Assembly (NCBI GenBank): GCA_018606645.1
Contig: JAGVRI010000017.1
Span: 29,263 to 93,262, forward strand
Length of the DNA: 64,000 nt
Source: Chloroflexota bacterium
GTDB lineage: Bacteria; Chloroflexota; Anaerolineae; JAAYZQ01
Reading direction: 5' to 3'
Part shown: positions 27,113 through 36,019 of the stretch, one piece after another
Position numbering within the stretch: the first letter of the stretch is position 1
How the letters are laid out: every line of letters starts with the position of its first letter
The notes under the pieces: generated by a model
The model's database searches: none
What the model was told of the DNA's origin: nothing
Seen by the model: only the letters and a program-made list of their open reading frames with translations
Made by a program: the position numbers and the translations under genes

Positions 27113-28084
27113 CTATTTTTCGAACGAGGCACCCACCGATCGAGCGAAGCGCAGGATCGTCTCGACCATGGTCGGCGGGGTCAATCCATAGTGCGCCAGC
27201 AACTCATCGGCCGTTCCGGATTGTCCGAAGCGGTCCTCGACCCCCAGGCGTAGCAGCGGGGGCATGCCGGCGACCCCGGCCAACGTTTCTGCGACGGCGC
27301 TGCCGAGTCCCCCGACCGTCCAGTGTTCCTCCATGCTGATGGCAAGAGTTTTACCCGTGGCCGCGTCCAGAATTGCGTTCACGTTGAGAGGTTTGATCGT
27401 GGACACGTTCAGTACCGTGGCCTCCAGGCCTCGGTGGGCCAGAAGTTCGGCTGTCACCAACGCCAGCGCGGTCATGATCCCGGTGGCATAGATCACCAGA
27501 TCCCTTCCCTCGCGCATGATCGGCAACGCACCGATGCAGAACCGATAGTTCTGGTCAAACAGCACCGGGGTCGGATACCGGCCCAAGCGAATGTAGACCG
27601 GGCCCCGCATCTCGGCTGCGGCCCACACGGCCTGGTAGGCCTCGGTCGCGTCGGCGGGAACCAGGACGGTAAAGCCGGGCAATGGCCGGGTCAAGGCGAT
27701 GTCATCCAGAGATTGGTGAGTGGCTCCATCAGGCCCCTGGGTCAGGCCGGCGCTGACTCCTACGATTTTCACATTCGCCCAGCCGTAGGAAAGCTGCAGA
27801 CGAATCTGGTCGTAACAGCGCCCGGGGACAAACATGGCAAAGGACGTGGCAAACACCGTCATTCCGGTGGCCGCCATGCCGGCCGCCGTGCCGATCATAT
27901 CCGCCTCGGCGATGCCCATGTCAAAAAAGCGCTCCGGGAACGCCTGTCCAAAGTCGTAGGTCTTGTTGGATCGTTGCAGGTCGGCGTCCAACACGATGAC
28001 GTCGTCGCGTTGCTTCCCAAGTTCCAGCAACGCCAGGCCATAGGCATCCCGGGTTTCAACTCGATCCCCGATCTTCCACTTCAT
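27113..28084 (-). CDS. Transketolase, C-terminal subunit (pyrimidine-binding + C domain)
   Basis: 323 residues. The pyrimidine domain shows ETRDAYGLALLELGKQ, VLDADLQRSNKT, FFDMGIAEADMIGTAAGMA and TQGPDGATHQSLDDIAL. The C-terminal domain has SMEEHWTVGGLGSAVAETL. The second half of the enzyme is a separate gene, as in many archaeal and thermophile transketolases. The ATG at 28084 overlaps the stop of the N-terminal subunit (ATGA), giving equal translation. It probably transfers a two-carbon ketol unit between sugars; the position at the end of the hydroxylase operon suggests a catabolic rather than pentose-phosphate role (inference). Confidence 0.88.
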   Translation of the reverse strand: MKWKIGDRVETRDAYGLALLELGKQRDDVIVLDADLQRSNKTYDFGQAFPERFFDMGIAEADMIGTAAGMAATGMTVFATSFAMFVPGRCYDQIRLQLSYGWANVKIVGVSAGLTQGPDGATHQSLDDIALTRPLPGFTVLVPADATEAYQAVWAAAEMRGPVYIRLGRYPTPVLFDQNYRFCIGALPIMREGRDLVIYATGIMTALALVTAELLAHRGLEATVLNVSTIKPLNVNAILDAATGKTLAISMEEHWTVGGLGSAVAETLAGVAGMPPLLRLGVEDRFGQSGTADELLAHYGLTPPTMVETILRFARSVGASFEK

Positions 28085-28920
28085 CTGGTCAAATCCTTTG
28101 GAGCCAGAAGCCACATTGCCTCTTGCCATTGCTCAGCCGAGATCGGTGCATTGTGGAATTGGAACTGCCCCTCCATGAAAGAGACCCCTTTGCCCTTCAC
28201 CGTCTTGGCGATAATGACCGTGGGTTTGCCTTTGATCGTTTCCGCCGCATCCAGGGCATCACAGATTTGCCGGAAATTGTGTCCATCCACGGTCATGACA
28301 TGCCAGCCAAACGCCTGCCATTTCAGAGCCAACGGTTCGAGGGGCTTGGCCTCATCCACGACTCCCTGGCTTTTCAGGCCGTTGCGGTCCACCAGCGCAC
28401 ACAGCATGTCCAGCTTTTGCCCGGCGCTCTGCATTGCCGCTTCCCAGACTTGACCTTCATGGAGTTCACCATCACCGAGCAGGCAGTAGACGCGGATGTT
28501 CAGGCCACGGATCCTGGCCGCCAAGGCGATACCGTTGGCAAAGGAGAGTCCCTGGCCCAGTGATCCGGTGCAGGCCTCGATGCCGGGCGTCAGGCAGGCA
28601 TTGGGATGCCCCTGGAGGATGCTCCCGAGCTTCTTCAGGTTGTCCAATTCCTCAAAGGGGATCACTCCCAGCTTGGCCAGCGCGCAGTATTGGGTAGGAA
28701 CCGCATGGCCTTTACTCATTACAAAGCGATCCCGCTCCTCCCACGCAGGGTTCAAGGGATCGTACCGCATTTTGTAAAAATAGAGAGCGACGACCAGTTC
28801 GACAATCGAGAGCGAGCCGCCAAAGTGGTGGGCTTTGTTGGCGCCCATCATCCGGATCAGGTGATAGCGGAACTCACGAGCGGTGGCCTCGAGTTCGGCG
28901 ATCTTGGTCTCATCCACCAT
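28081..28920 (-). CDS. Transketolase, N-terminal (thiamine diphosphate) subunit
   Basis: 279 residues. The ThDP/Mg motif begins GDGELHEGQVWEAAM, and HHFGGSLSIVELVVALYF and RDRFVMSKGHAVPTQYC are typical of the N-terminal half of transketolase. The C-terminal partner overlaps by four bases. AAGGGAGAC precedes the ATG at 28920. Together they equal one ordinary transketolase of about 600 residues. The next gene upstream is a zinc alcohol dehydrogenase only 29 bases away, so it belongs to the same transcript. Confidence 0.9.
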   Translation of the reverse strand: MVDETKIAELEATAREFRYHLIRMMGANKAHHFGGSLSIVELVVALYFYKMRYDPLNPAWEERDRFVMSKGHAVPTQYCALAKLGVIPFEELDNLKKLGSILQGHPNACLTPGIEACTGSLGQGLSFANGIALAARIRGLNIRVYCLLGDGELHEGQVWEAAMQSAGQKLDMLCALVDRNGLKSQGVVDEAKPLEPLALKWQAFGWHVMTVDGHNFRQICDALDAAETIKGKPTVIIAKTVKGKGVSFMEGQFQFHNAPISAEQWQEAMWLLAPKDLTR

Positions 28921-28949
28921 GAAAAGTCTCCCTTGAGCCAGTCAGACGT

Positions 28950-29993
28950 TCAATCCACCGGATACAGCAGGATCTTGTGCGCATCCAACCTCTCCAGCCT
29001 CTCAAACGCCTCTTGCCAACGGGTGATCGGCCAGACGGCGCTCAGCAGCGGCCCGGTTTCGATCTTGCCCTGACGCAACAACTCCAGACACGTTTCCCAG
29101 GTCTTCCAGGTGTGGCTGAACGCGCCCTGATAGGTGATTGCCTTGGCTACAATCTCGTCCAAGGTCAAGTTCACCGGTCGCAGCGACCATCCTATCTTGG
29201 TCACCCAGCCTCCTCGACGGACGACCTGGAGCGACTGCTGGATGGCCGAAGGAACGCCGGCGGCGTCGATCACCAGGTGGGCTCCCAGACCATCGCCAAG
29301 GTGTTGGACGATGGCGGCCGGATCTTGCTCTTCGATATTGACCACGATATCGGCGCCGAGCTGACGGGCGAGCGCCAGCCGCTCTTGATCTCGCCCGGAA
29401 CCGGTGACGATCACCATCCCCGCCCCGGCCAATCGCACCACCTGGAGAGAGAACAGCCCGACTGGCCCTGGACCGATGATGACCACCAGATCGCCGGGTC
29501 GGAGCCGGCTTTTCTCAACCACGGCATAGTAGGCGACGCAGATGGGTTCGACCATGGTGGCTGCTTCCCAGCTTACCTCGGCGGGGATATGATGGAGTAA
29601 GGGGTATCTTACCCGGACGTAACGGGTGAAGGCCCCGTCTACCGCAAAGCCAAAAGCGCGGCGCTCCGGGCATAGATTGTACTCCCCGGACCGGCAGAGG
29701 ACACAACGACCACAGGTCTCGGCTGCCGTCTCGGCCACCACCCGGTCGCCGACGGCAAAGCCGTGCACCCGATCGCCAACGGCCACAATGGTGCCTGACC
29801 ATTCGTGTCCCAAGACCACGGGAGGGCGCGCCAGGACATTCAACTGACCATGGTACATGTGCAACTCACTGCCGCAGATGCCACAGTACTTGACCTCGAC
29901 CAGGCACTCCTCTGGGCCAATGGTCGGCACCGGTACCTCGCGGATTTCGATGGCTTTCTCAGCCCGTGCGTAATAGACAACCGCCTTCATCAT
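28950..29993 (-). CDS. Zinc-dependent medium-chain dehydrogenase (sorbitol/threonine type)
   Basis: 347 residues. Catalytic zinc residues lie in YCGICGSELHMYHG and LGHEWSG. The structural zinc cluster CGRCVLCRSGEYNLCP has four cysteines, and the Rossmann motif is VIIGPGPVGLFSLQV. It should oxidise a secondary alcohol of a sugar, polyol or amino alcohol with NAD(P). It is in the middle of the minus-strand catabolic unit. The substrate is unknown. A paralogue (40302-41339) lies nearby under the same regulator. Confidence 0.88.
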   Translation of the reverse strand: MMKAVVYYARAEKAIEIREVPVPTIGPEECLVEVKYCGICGSELHMYHGQLNVLARPPVVLGHEWSGTIVAVGDRVHGFAVGDRVVAETAAETCGRCVLCRSGEYNLCPERRAFGFAVDGAFTRYVRVRYPLLHHIPAEVSWEAATMVEPICVAYYAVVEKSRLRPGDLVVIIGPGPVGLFSLQVVRLAGAGMVIVTGSGRDQERLALARQLGADIVVNIEEQDPAAIVQHLGDGLGAHLVIDAAGVPSAIQQSLQVVRRGGWVTKIGWSLRPVNLTLDEIVAKAITYQGAFSHTWKTWETCLELLRQGKIETGPLLSAVWPITRWQEAFERLERLDAHKILLYPVD

Positions 29994-30019
29994 TCCCCAC
30001 CTTCTTCGAAAGTCACACG

Positions 30020-30075
30020 TCGCCGCCGGCGATTTTCATTCATCGTGGTGCCCCACCGGGCATGGTTACTTGCCC
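30020..30075. repeat. Single copy of the TGGCGCC-type dispersed element
   Basis: ATTTTCATTCATCGTGGTGC followed by CCCACCGGGCATGG; relatives occur at about 5877, 6028, 8630, 14680 and 59460. It lies inside the catabolic operon between two genes. Confidence 0.65.
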
Positions 30076-30101
30076 TGGAACGCATCGACCAGCAAGGGGT
30101 A

Positions 30102-30899
30102 TCAGGCCGCAGTCCAGCCCCCGTCGACATAGATCGTTTGCCCCGTGATAAAATCCGAGGCGGGTGAAGCGAGAAAGATAGCGATCCCAAAGAGATCCCA
30201 GATCTGCCCGACCCGACCCATGGGGATACGGCTCAGGACCCAGTCCCGGGTGGCCGCATCGTCCAGCAGAAACGCATTCAGGTCGGTGCGGATAAAGGTG
30301 GGAGCAATGGCGTTGACGGTGATTCCCTTTTGTGCCCACTCGATGGCCAGGGACTTGGTCAGGAGGTTGACGGCGCCTTTACTGGCGGCATAGGCCGGGT
30401 CTTTGGCCCGCCCCTGAAGCCCCCGAACGGACGAAAGGTTGATGATCTTGCCTCGCTCCTGACGAAGCATGACTTTGGCCACTTCTTTGCAACAGAGGAA
30501 AGTGCCTTCGAGATTCACCCGGATGACACGCTCCCATTCCTCCACCGGGAATTCTATGGTGGGTTTCAGGATCACGATCCCGGCGGCGTTCACCAGGATG
30601 TCAATGCGATTAAACTCGTCCACGGCGCGCTGTACCATGCGCTGCACCTGGGCTTCATCGGTCACTTCGGCAGCAATAGGCAGGGAACGACGCCCCAAGG
30701 ATCGGATCTCGTCGGCCACGACTTCCAGGTCGGGCTGGGTGCGGCTGACCGGGATGACGTGAGCGCCCGCCGCGGCTAAGGCGAGGGCGATCCCACGCCC
30801 TAATCCTCGACTGCCCCCGGTGACAATCGCCACCCGATCGGTCAAGGAGAACAGAGACGGGATCGCTTCTAACTTTTCTCTGGGAATCGCCTCCACCAT
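30102..30899 (-). CDS. Short-chain dehydrogenase/reductase (SDR)
   Basis: 265 residues. Cofactor motif TGGSRGLGRGIALA, NAAG in ILVNAAGIV, catalytic Ser in INLSSVRGLQG and YxxxK as YAASKGAV define a classical SDR. It oxidises or reduces a hydroxyl/keto group with NAD(P). AGGAGAG places the start at ATG 30899. Its neighbours are a zinc dehydrogenase and a cyclase-family hydrolase, suggesting successive oxidation and ring or lactone opening of one substrate (inference). Confidence 0.88.
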   Translation of the reverse strand: MVEAIPREKLEAIPSLFSLTDRVAIVTGGSRGLGRGIALALAAAGAHVIPVSRTQPDLEVVADEIRSLGRRSLPIAAEVTDEAQVQRMVQRAVDEFNRIDILVNAAGIVILKPTIEFPVEEWERVIRVNLEGTFLCCKEVAKVMLRQERGKIINLSSVRGLQGRAKDPAYAASKGAVNLLTKSLAIEWAQKGITVNAIAPTFIRTDLNAFLLDDAATRDWVLSRIPMGRVGQIWDLFGIAIFLASPASDFITGQTIYVDGGWTAA

Positions 30900-30962
30900 G
30901 CTCTCTCCTGCAAAAGAAGGACCTGACAGAGGGTGTCTGTCAGGCCTGGTATTTTCCAAGGC

Positions 30963-31673
30963 TTACTCTTCCTCGTCTTCCAGCACGGCCACTGCCCGAA
31001 TGGGTGAACCACTGCCGTTCCGGATTTTGAGCGGAAAACCGATGAAACGGAATCGCTTCCCCACTACGGGTCGTAGATCGCCCAGGTTCTCCATATTCAG
31101 GGTCTGCATCTCGCGACAGACCTGATGGGCCGGATAGCTGGTCGTGAGAGCGCAGTCGTGGCTGGGCGCATCCTGACCGATGTTGATCGCACCCTGACCG
31201 TAGATATACTCGGCCGCCTCGCGGCTGAGTCCAGGATAGTCGGTCAGCCAGGCCGGGGTACCCCAGGTCCGGACATAATGGCCGGAGTACAAGAGCACCG
31301 TATCGCCCTTTTTGATCTCCAACCCGTGCTTGGCCAACGCTTCTTTGATCATCTCGACCGTGTAATAGGTCTTGGGCGGAACATGGGAAAGATCAAGGCA
31401 GATTGCTTCGGTATAAAACCAGTCCAGCGGGATCTGGTCAATCGAAGGGGCGCCAGGTCTGGGATCGATGTGGCTAATCGAGTCCACATGGGTGGTACCA
31501 TGAGTGCTCATTTCGATCTTTTCGGCCGTATAGCTATAGTCCTCGGTGAACCGGCCAGAGGCCCGCGTCTCTTCGTGAGTAGCGACGACCGTGACCTTGG
31601 TCTCAGGGTGTCCAGGCCACACCGGGGCGCCGGTAAAGATTTCCTGGCTCAAGTCAATCAGTTTGTAACCCAT
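30963..31673 (-). CDS. Cyclase-family metal hydrolase (kynurenine formamidase-like)
   Basis: 236 residues. The metal-binding signature of this family appears as HGTTHVDSISH (residues about 51-61), with two more His/Asp-rich segments, KGDTVLLYSGHY and INIGQDAPSHDCAL. Relatives include kynurenine formamidase and isatin hydrolase, which hydrolyse C-N or lactam/ester bonds with Mn or Zn. GAGAGGTAG precedes the ATG at 31673. In this operon it may open a lactone or amide produced by the dehydrogenases; the substrate is not known. Confidence 0.82.
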   Translation of the reverse strand: MGYKLIDLSQEIFTGAPVWPGHPETKVTVVATHEETRASGRFTEDYSYTAEKIEMSTHGTTHVDSISHIDPRPGAPSIDQIPLDWFYTEAICLDLSHVPPKTYYTVEMIKEALAKHGLEIKKGDTVLLYSGHYVRTWGTPAWLTDYPGLSREAAEYIYGQGAINIGQDAPSHDCALTTSYPAHQVCREMQTLNMENLGDLRPVVGKRFRFIGFPLKIRNGSGSPIRAVAVLEDEEE

Positions 31674-31701
31674 TTCTACCTCTCTTGCTTTTTCATTGTC
31701 T

Positions 31702-32142
31702 CTATGTTGGCTGGATGATCTCCAACGACACACCGTCCGGATCAAAGAAATACGTCCAGCGCCAGCCTTTCATCGGGCCGGCCGGAATCGTTGCCGGTGG
31801 GGAGGTAAAGCGCACTCCGTGGGCGAGCAACCGCTGATAGGTTGCCTCGATATCGTCTACCTGGAAGGCAATGTGCATGGCCCCAATGTCGTTGTTGTTC
31901 CGATCATACGGGCGCCCTCGGGCGGTGACATATTCGATCAGTTCCACCTGAGCGTTCCCGGCTCGGAGGATGGCGAGCTTGACCTTGGCTCCAGCCACGC
32001 CCAGACTCTTGGAGCGATCGTCCTGGCTCCGTTCACTTTCCTCCGTCATGACCAGTTCCAGACCCAATACATCCCGGTAGAAAGCAATCGATCGCTCCAG
32101 ATCGCTGACGGTAATACAGGTATGATGGACGCCCTGTATCAT
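31702..32142 (-). CDS. VOC (glyoxalase/extradiol dioxygenase) superfamily protein
   Basis: 146 residues with two paired beta-alpha-beta modules. The start HHTCITVSDLERSIAFYRDV, the middle MHIAFQVDDIEATYQRL and the end FFDPDGVSLEIIQP hold the usual metal ligands (His, Glu, His, Glu positions). VOC members isomerise, dioxygenate or sequester. It lies 28 bases upstream of the cyclase gene and follows the hydroxylase genes with a 90-base gap. Its reaction cannot be told. Confidence 0.85.
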   Translation of the reverse strand: MIQGVHHTCITVSDLERSIAFYRDVLGLELVMTEESERSQDDRSKSLGVAGAKVKLAILRAGNAQVELIEYVTARGRPYDRNNNDIGAMHIAFQVDDIEATYQRLLAHGVRFTSPPATIPAGPMKGWRWTYFFDPDGVSLEIIQPT

Positions 32143-32232
32143 GGTTCCTCCTTCTTCCCCAATGCGTTCATTGTGGGGGAGGACGGGGCGATGGTGATCA
32201 CCCCGTCCTCCGGGGGATCGATTGAAGGTCCG

Positions 32233-33252
32233 CTATTCGCTGGCCTTTTTGGCCTCCAACGCTTTCAGAATGACCTCAGGGGTGGCGGGATAGGTATCGA
32301 TCCAGACGCCGATGGCATCGTGAATGGCAGCGATGATCGCCGGCGGCGGTCCATTGGACGATCCCTCGGAGAACCCCTTGGCGCCCTGGACGCCGGCTGG
32401 ATGGGGAACCTCTTCGATCCCGTAGATCAGCTCAGGAGGATAGTCCAGGAACGTGGGCATAAAGTAGTCGCCCAGCTTTTCCGGGGCGTAATCCTCCGTC
32501 GGCCAGTACGGGTATGAGCTCTCGGTCAGGGCATAGCCCATGCCGATATGGAGCCCGCCGTTGATCTGCGCGCGGACCAGCAGGGGATTCACCGCTTTCC
32601 CCACCTCCCAGACCTGGACGAGCCGGGTCACATCCACTACCCCGGTCTCGGTGTCCACCTCGACTTCGGCGATGCAGCAGCCAAAGGAGATGGCCCCGAC
32701 GGCGGGCATCTCGCCCGTCTCGGGGTCGTGGGCGTGGAACTTGGCTGGTTGCCAGGCTCCGGTTCCCACCAGGAAGCCGGGGTTGTAGCCGCCGCCAAAG
32801 TTCGCTCCAGCCGCTATCTGGTCCATGGTCATCGATCGCCGTTCCCGGTCACCGCGCAGGTAGACCGTCTCTCCGTCGAATTCGATGTCTTCCGGGTTGG
32901 CCTCCCATTCGTTGGCCACCCACTCGCGGATGCGTCGTTTCAGGTCTTCGACCGCGTTGACAACGGCGTGGGGATCGATCAGGGTCACCCGGCTGGCAAA
33001 GCTGCCCAGGCACAGAGGAGCAAAGTCATCGGCAAAGTTGCTGACCAGGATCTTTTCAATGGGCACGCCCAATGCATCGGCAGCGAACTGGCGCAGAATG
33101 GTGTTCGATCCCTGACCAATGTCCACTGCACCCACCAGCAGGGCAAACGTTCCGTCCGGCTTGAGCTGGATGGCAGCCTGACTGGGATCGCCCGCTCCCT
33201 TGTTGCCAGTCGGGTGCAGGACGCACGACATTCCGACTCCTTTTTTCTTCAT
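32233..33252 (-). CDS. Molybdenum hydroxylase, medium Mo subunit, set A
   Basis: 339 residues. It matches the C-terminal half of the xanthine-dehydrogenase-type molybdopterin subunit. Seen: VDIGQGSNTILRQFAADALG (cofactor contact), EVDTETGVVDV and INGGLHIGMGYALTES, and the segment GAKGFSEG with the glutamate expected for the active-site base. The N-terminal half is a separate gene four bases upstream. This two-gene arrangement matches nicotinate dehydrogenase (NdhL/NdhM). It hydroxylates a heterocycle or oxidises an aldehyde. It is about 70% similar to set B (36020-37042) by eye. Confidence 0.85.
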   Translation of the reverse strand: MKKKGVGMSCVLHPTGNKGAGDPSQAAIQLKPDGTFALLVGAVDIGQGSNTILRQFAADALGVPIEKILVSNFADDFAPLCLGSFASRVTLIDPHAVVNAVEDLKRRIREWVANEWEANPEDIEFDGETVYLRGDRERRSMTMDQIAAGANFGGGYNPGFLVGTGAWQPAKFHAHDPETGEMPAVGAISFGCCIAEVEVDTETGVVDVTRLVQVWEVGKAVNPLLVRAQINGGLHIGMGYALTESSYPYWPTEDYAPEKLGDYFMPTFLDYPPELIYGIEEVPHPAGVQGAKGFSEGSSNGPPPAIIAAIHDAIGVWIDTYPATPEVILKALEAKKASE

Positions 33253-33255
33253 GAC

Positions 33256-34560
33256 TTACCTCCTCCGTGAACTCATGGCCATCAAGTGGGCGGGTAGCTG
33301 AACACCGGCCAGTTCGGCTGCCTTTTTCATGGCCTCCAGGGCGCCGGCTCCGCGGACGATGTATCGGCTGGCCCCCATATCGCCGTCGCGCCAGGCGTTG
33401 ATGAAACGGAGTTCCCACGGGTCCATGCCCAGCGCCTCGGCGATCTTGCCCATCTGGATCTCCATGGTGGACTGGCCGTTGATGATGGCGAATCCGCGCA
33501 TGGAGATGGAGACCACCTTGTTGGTGTAGATCGTCTTGGCTTCGACCAGGATGTTCGGGATCCAGTATGGTCCGGAAGCAAACATCCCGCACTTTTCGGT
33601 GGCATAGGCCGAGAAGCCGCCATAGGCCCCCGTGTCGTGGTACTCTTTGATGTGGTTGGCGACCAGACGACCATCTTTCTTGACCCCGGTCTTGTATTCC
33701 ATGACAAAGACGCCGCGCTTGCCCGAATAACGCAGGTCCTCCCGTCTGGTTTCGCGGTACTTGACCGGCTTGCGGAACTTGAGAGCGGCCAGTCCGGCTA
33801 CGTGGTCAGCATGGATGTCGTTTTTGCCGCCGAAGCCGCCTCCAATCGTGCCGCCAATATAGCGGATCTGGCTCATGGGCAATCCAAAGACGCGGACCAG
33901 TTGACTCAGGTGGAAATAAAGACATTGGCTCACGGTATGGATGACCAGACGGTTGGCGGGGTCGAGGTAGGCGACCGAAACGTGGGGCTCAATGGGCGCG
34001 TGGTCCTGCTGGGTGGTCTGGTACCGGCCTTCGATGATCAGGTCTGCCTCGGCGAAGCCCTGCTCCACATCCCCCAGCTTGATCACTCGCGTGGTCATAC
34101 CCGGCATATACTCGTGCAAATTGTGCGTGGTCCCCGGGCGGACAATGGGCGCTCCCGGCTTCATCGCCTCAAACATGTCGAAGACCGGTTCCTGCTCCTC
34201 GATCTCCAGCTTGACCTTCTCCAACGCCTCCATACAGGTGTCTTCGTCAACGGCTACCACGGCGGCAATTCGCTCGCCTTTGTAGCGAATATGATCGGGG
34301 TTGAATACTGGCTGGTCTCCGCTGGCTCCGTAGATGTTTTGGCCTGGTACATCTTGGGCGGTCAGGACGCCGACCACGCCGGGGGTTCGTTCGGCAGCAG
34401 AGAGGTCCAGATGGCGGATGATCCCCTTATGGACGGGGCTGCGCAGGCATTTGGCGTAGAGCATGCCGGGCAGGACAATATCATCCACATACTTGGTGGT
34501 TCCGGTTACCTGGCCGATGCCGTCATAGCGAGGCATGGCCTGTCCGACATATTGTGTCAT
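33256..34560 (-). CDS. Molybdenum hydroxylase, large Mo subunit, set A
   Basis: 434 residues. It matches the N-terminal half of the xanthine-dehydrogenase molybdopterin subunit: GQVTGTTKYVDDIVLPGMLY, YKGERIAAVVAVDEDT, VSQCLYFHLSQLVRVFGLP and IGGGFGGKNDIHADH. The true start is ATG 34560, with AAGGAGGG upstream; the open frame before it is the 2Fe-2S gene read in another frame. The first 47 codons are almost identical to set B while the rest has diverged. It ends MAMSSRRR, four bases before the medium subunit. Confidence 0.88.
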   Translation of the reverse strand: MTQYVGQAMPRYDGIGQVTGTTKYVDDIVLPGMLYAKCLRSPVHKGIIRHLDLSAAERTPGVVGVLTAQDVPGQNIYGASGDQPVFNPDHIRYKGERIAAVVAVDEDTCMEALEKVKLEIEEQEPVFDMFEAMKPGAPIVRPGTTHNLHEYMPGMTTRVIKLGDVEQGFAEADLIIEGRYQTTQQDHAPIEPHVSVAYLDPANRLVIHTVSQCLYFHLSQLVRVFGLPMSQIRYIGGTIGGGFGGKNDIHADHVAGLAALKFRKPVKYRETRREDLRYSGKRGVFVMEYKTGVKKDGRLVANHIKEYHDTGAYGGFSAYATEKCGMFASGPYWIPNILVEAKTIYTNKVVSISMRGFAIINGQSTMEIQMGKIAEALGMDPWELRFINAWRDGDMGASRYIVRGAGALEAMKKAAELAGVQLPAHLMAMSSRRR

Positions 34561-34573
34561 GGTTGTACCCTCC

Positions 34574-35044
34574 TTAATACTCTCCGGCGGCGACGGCCTG
34601 GATGGCCTCGATGATCTCTTCGTAGCTTCCGCAGCGGCAGAGGTTGCCGGCCATGTAGGAGCGGATTTCGTCGCGGGAGGGGTTGGGGTTCTTGGCGAGG
34701 AGCGACTTGGCGACCATGAGCATGCCTGGGGTGCAGAAGCCACATTGGAAGGCGCCGCGTTCGTAAAAGGCTTTCTGGAGGCGGTCGAGTTCTCCTTTGA
34801 CCATGAGGCCTTCGACGGTGGTGACGGTGCGACCTTCGACGGTGAGGGCGAGGGTGAGGCAGGAGCGGACGGGTTCGCCGTCGAGGAGGACGGTGCAGGC
34901 GCCGCATTCTCCGTCGTCGCAGCCTCGCTTCGGGCCGGTGATTTGTAATCGTTCGCGCAGGACATCGAGCAGGGTTTCGGTGGGGGTGACGAGGACCGCC
35001 ACTTCTTCCCCGTTCAAGATGAAGGTTAGGACCTGCTGTTTCAT
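34574..35044 (-). CDS. Molybdenum hydroxylase, 2Fe-2S subunit, set A
   Basis: 156 residues, typical. The N-terminal plant-ferredoxin-type cluster uses C42, C47, C50 and C62 (KRGCDDGECGACTVLLDG), and the C-terminal cluster uses C101, C104, C136 and C138 (FQCGFCTPGML, GNLCRCGSYEE). It carries electrons from the Mo centre to FAD. The start overlaps the FAD gene stop (ATGA at 35041-35044). The protein and its DNA are identical to set B. Codons strongly prefer C endings (CTC, GTC), unlike the neighbouring Mo genes. Confidence 0.95.
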   Translation of the reverse strand: MKQQVLTFILNGEEVAVLVTPTETLLDVLRERLQITGPKRGCDDGECGACTVLLDGEPVRSCLTLALTVEGRTVTTVEGLMVKGELDRLQKAFYERGAFQCGFCTPGMLMVAKSLLAKNPNPSRDEIRSYMAGNLCRCGSYEEIIEAIQAVAAGEY

Positions 35045-35901
35045 GGGCGAACCTCCTTTTTGTCGAGCGCCTGCAGGAGGGCGCGTTGGACCAGCGCTTC
35101 GCCTGCTTTTTTGCGGTACCAGGCGGTGGCGCGTTGGTCGGTGATGGGGCTGCTTTCGGCGATGGCCTGTGTGGCGGCTTGGTGGATGAGGTCGGTGGTG
35201 ATTTTTTGGCCGCGGAGCAGGTGTTCGGCGGTCCGGCAGCGCAGCGGGGTGGGGGCCATGGAGCCCAAGACGATCCGTGCGTCATGACAGAGGTCCCCGT
35301 CCAGTTGCAGGCGGACGGCGACGCTGACGACGGCGAGGGTTTGGCCTTTGCGGCGGCCGAGTTTGAGGAACTCGGTTTTGCCTGGGGATAGAGGGACGTG
35401 GATCTGGGTGATCAGCTCATCGGGTTGGAGGATGGTGAGATGGGGACCGAGGAAGAAGTCGGCGAGGTGGACGTCGCGTTGGCCGCTGTGGCTGAGCAAG
35501 CGGACGGAGGCGTCGAGGGCGAGGAGGGCGACGACCAGGTCGGCGGCGGGGGAGGCGTTGGCGATGTTACCGCCGATGGTGGCGGCGTTCTGGATGGCGA
35601 CACTGCCGCTGAGGCGGGCGGCCTGGGCGAGGGCGGGAGCGTACTGTTGGACGAGGTGGTGGGTGGCGAGGTCGGCGGTGGTGGTGGTGGCGCCGATGGT
35701 GAGGGCGGAGCTGCCGTTGTGAATGGAGCTGAGGCCGAGGCGACCGATGTAGAGTAGGGCGTGGGGTTTGACTTCGTAGTAGTTGAGTTTGGGCAGAAGG
35801 TCTGTGCCGCCGGCGAGCACGGCTGCTTTGTCGCGATGGTCGGCCAGGATGGCCGTGGCTTCTGTGAGCTCTGTGGGAGCATAATAGAGAACTTCTCTCA
35901 T
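35041..35901 (-). CDS. Molybdenum hydroxylase, FAD subunit, set A
   Basis: 286 residues. FAD-binding motifs are VLAGGTDLLPKLNYYEVKPH and TIGGNIANASPAADLVVAL, followed by the CO-dehydrogenase flavoprotein C-terminal domain. It passes electrons on to an acceptor. AAGGAGGTGTG precedes the ATG at 35901; upstream in-frame extension is not needed. It is DNA-identical to set B. It is the first gene of set A, 118 bases after the set B medium subunit, so both sets may be read from one promoter. Confidence 0.92.
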   Translation of the reverse strand: MREVLYYAPTELTEATAILADHRDKAAVLAGGTDLLPKLNYYEVKPHALLYIGRLGLSSIHNGSSALTIGATTTTADLATHHLVQQYAPALAQAARLSGSVAIQNAATIGGNIANASPAADLVVALLALDASVRLLSHSGQRDVHLADFFLGPHLTILQPDELITQIHVPLSPGKTEFLKLGRRKGQTLAVVSVAVRLQLDGDLCHDARIVLGSMAPTPLRCRTAEHLLRGQKITTDLIHQAATQAIAESSPITDQRATAWYRKKAGEALVQRALLQALDKKEVRP

Positions 35902-36019
35902 CCGAACACACCTCCTTCTCCTAGAGTAATCTCTTTCCGAAATGTTGACTGACACGTAAGTTCCCCGGTGATCGCACCACCTCCTCTGCCGATCTTTTGT
36001 TGGGTTAGCTTCCTGGGAG

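Larger units (their letters stand above)
34421..35917. repeat. Near-identical 1.5-kb duplication, copy A
   Basis: About 1,497 bases matching 38211-39707 at every base I compared except 34492 (c versus t) and 34523 (t versus c). It covers the FAD gene, the 2Fe-2S gene and the first 47 codons of the large Mo subunit. Homology outside drops sharply to that of diverged paralogues or none. Confidence 0.92.

Noticed and set aside
34557..35285. Open frames rich in Arg/Pro opposite or out of frame with the 2Fe-2S and FAD genes
   Set aside because: They result from the C-rich third positions of the duplicated block; no motif and no ribosome site.
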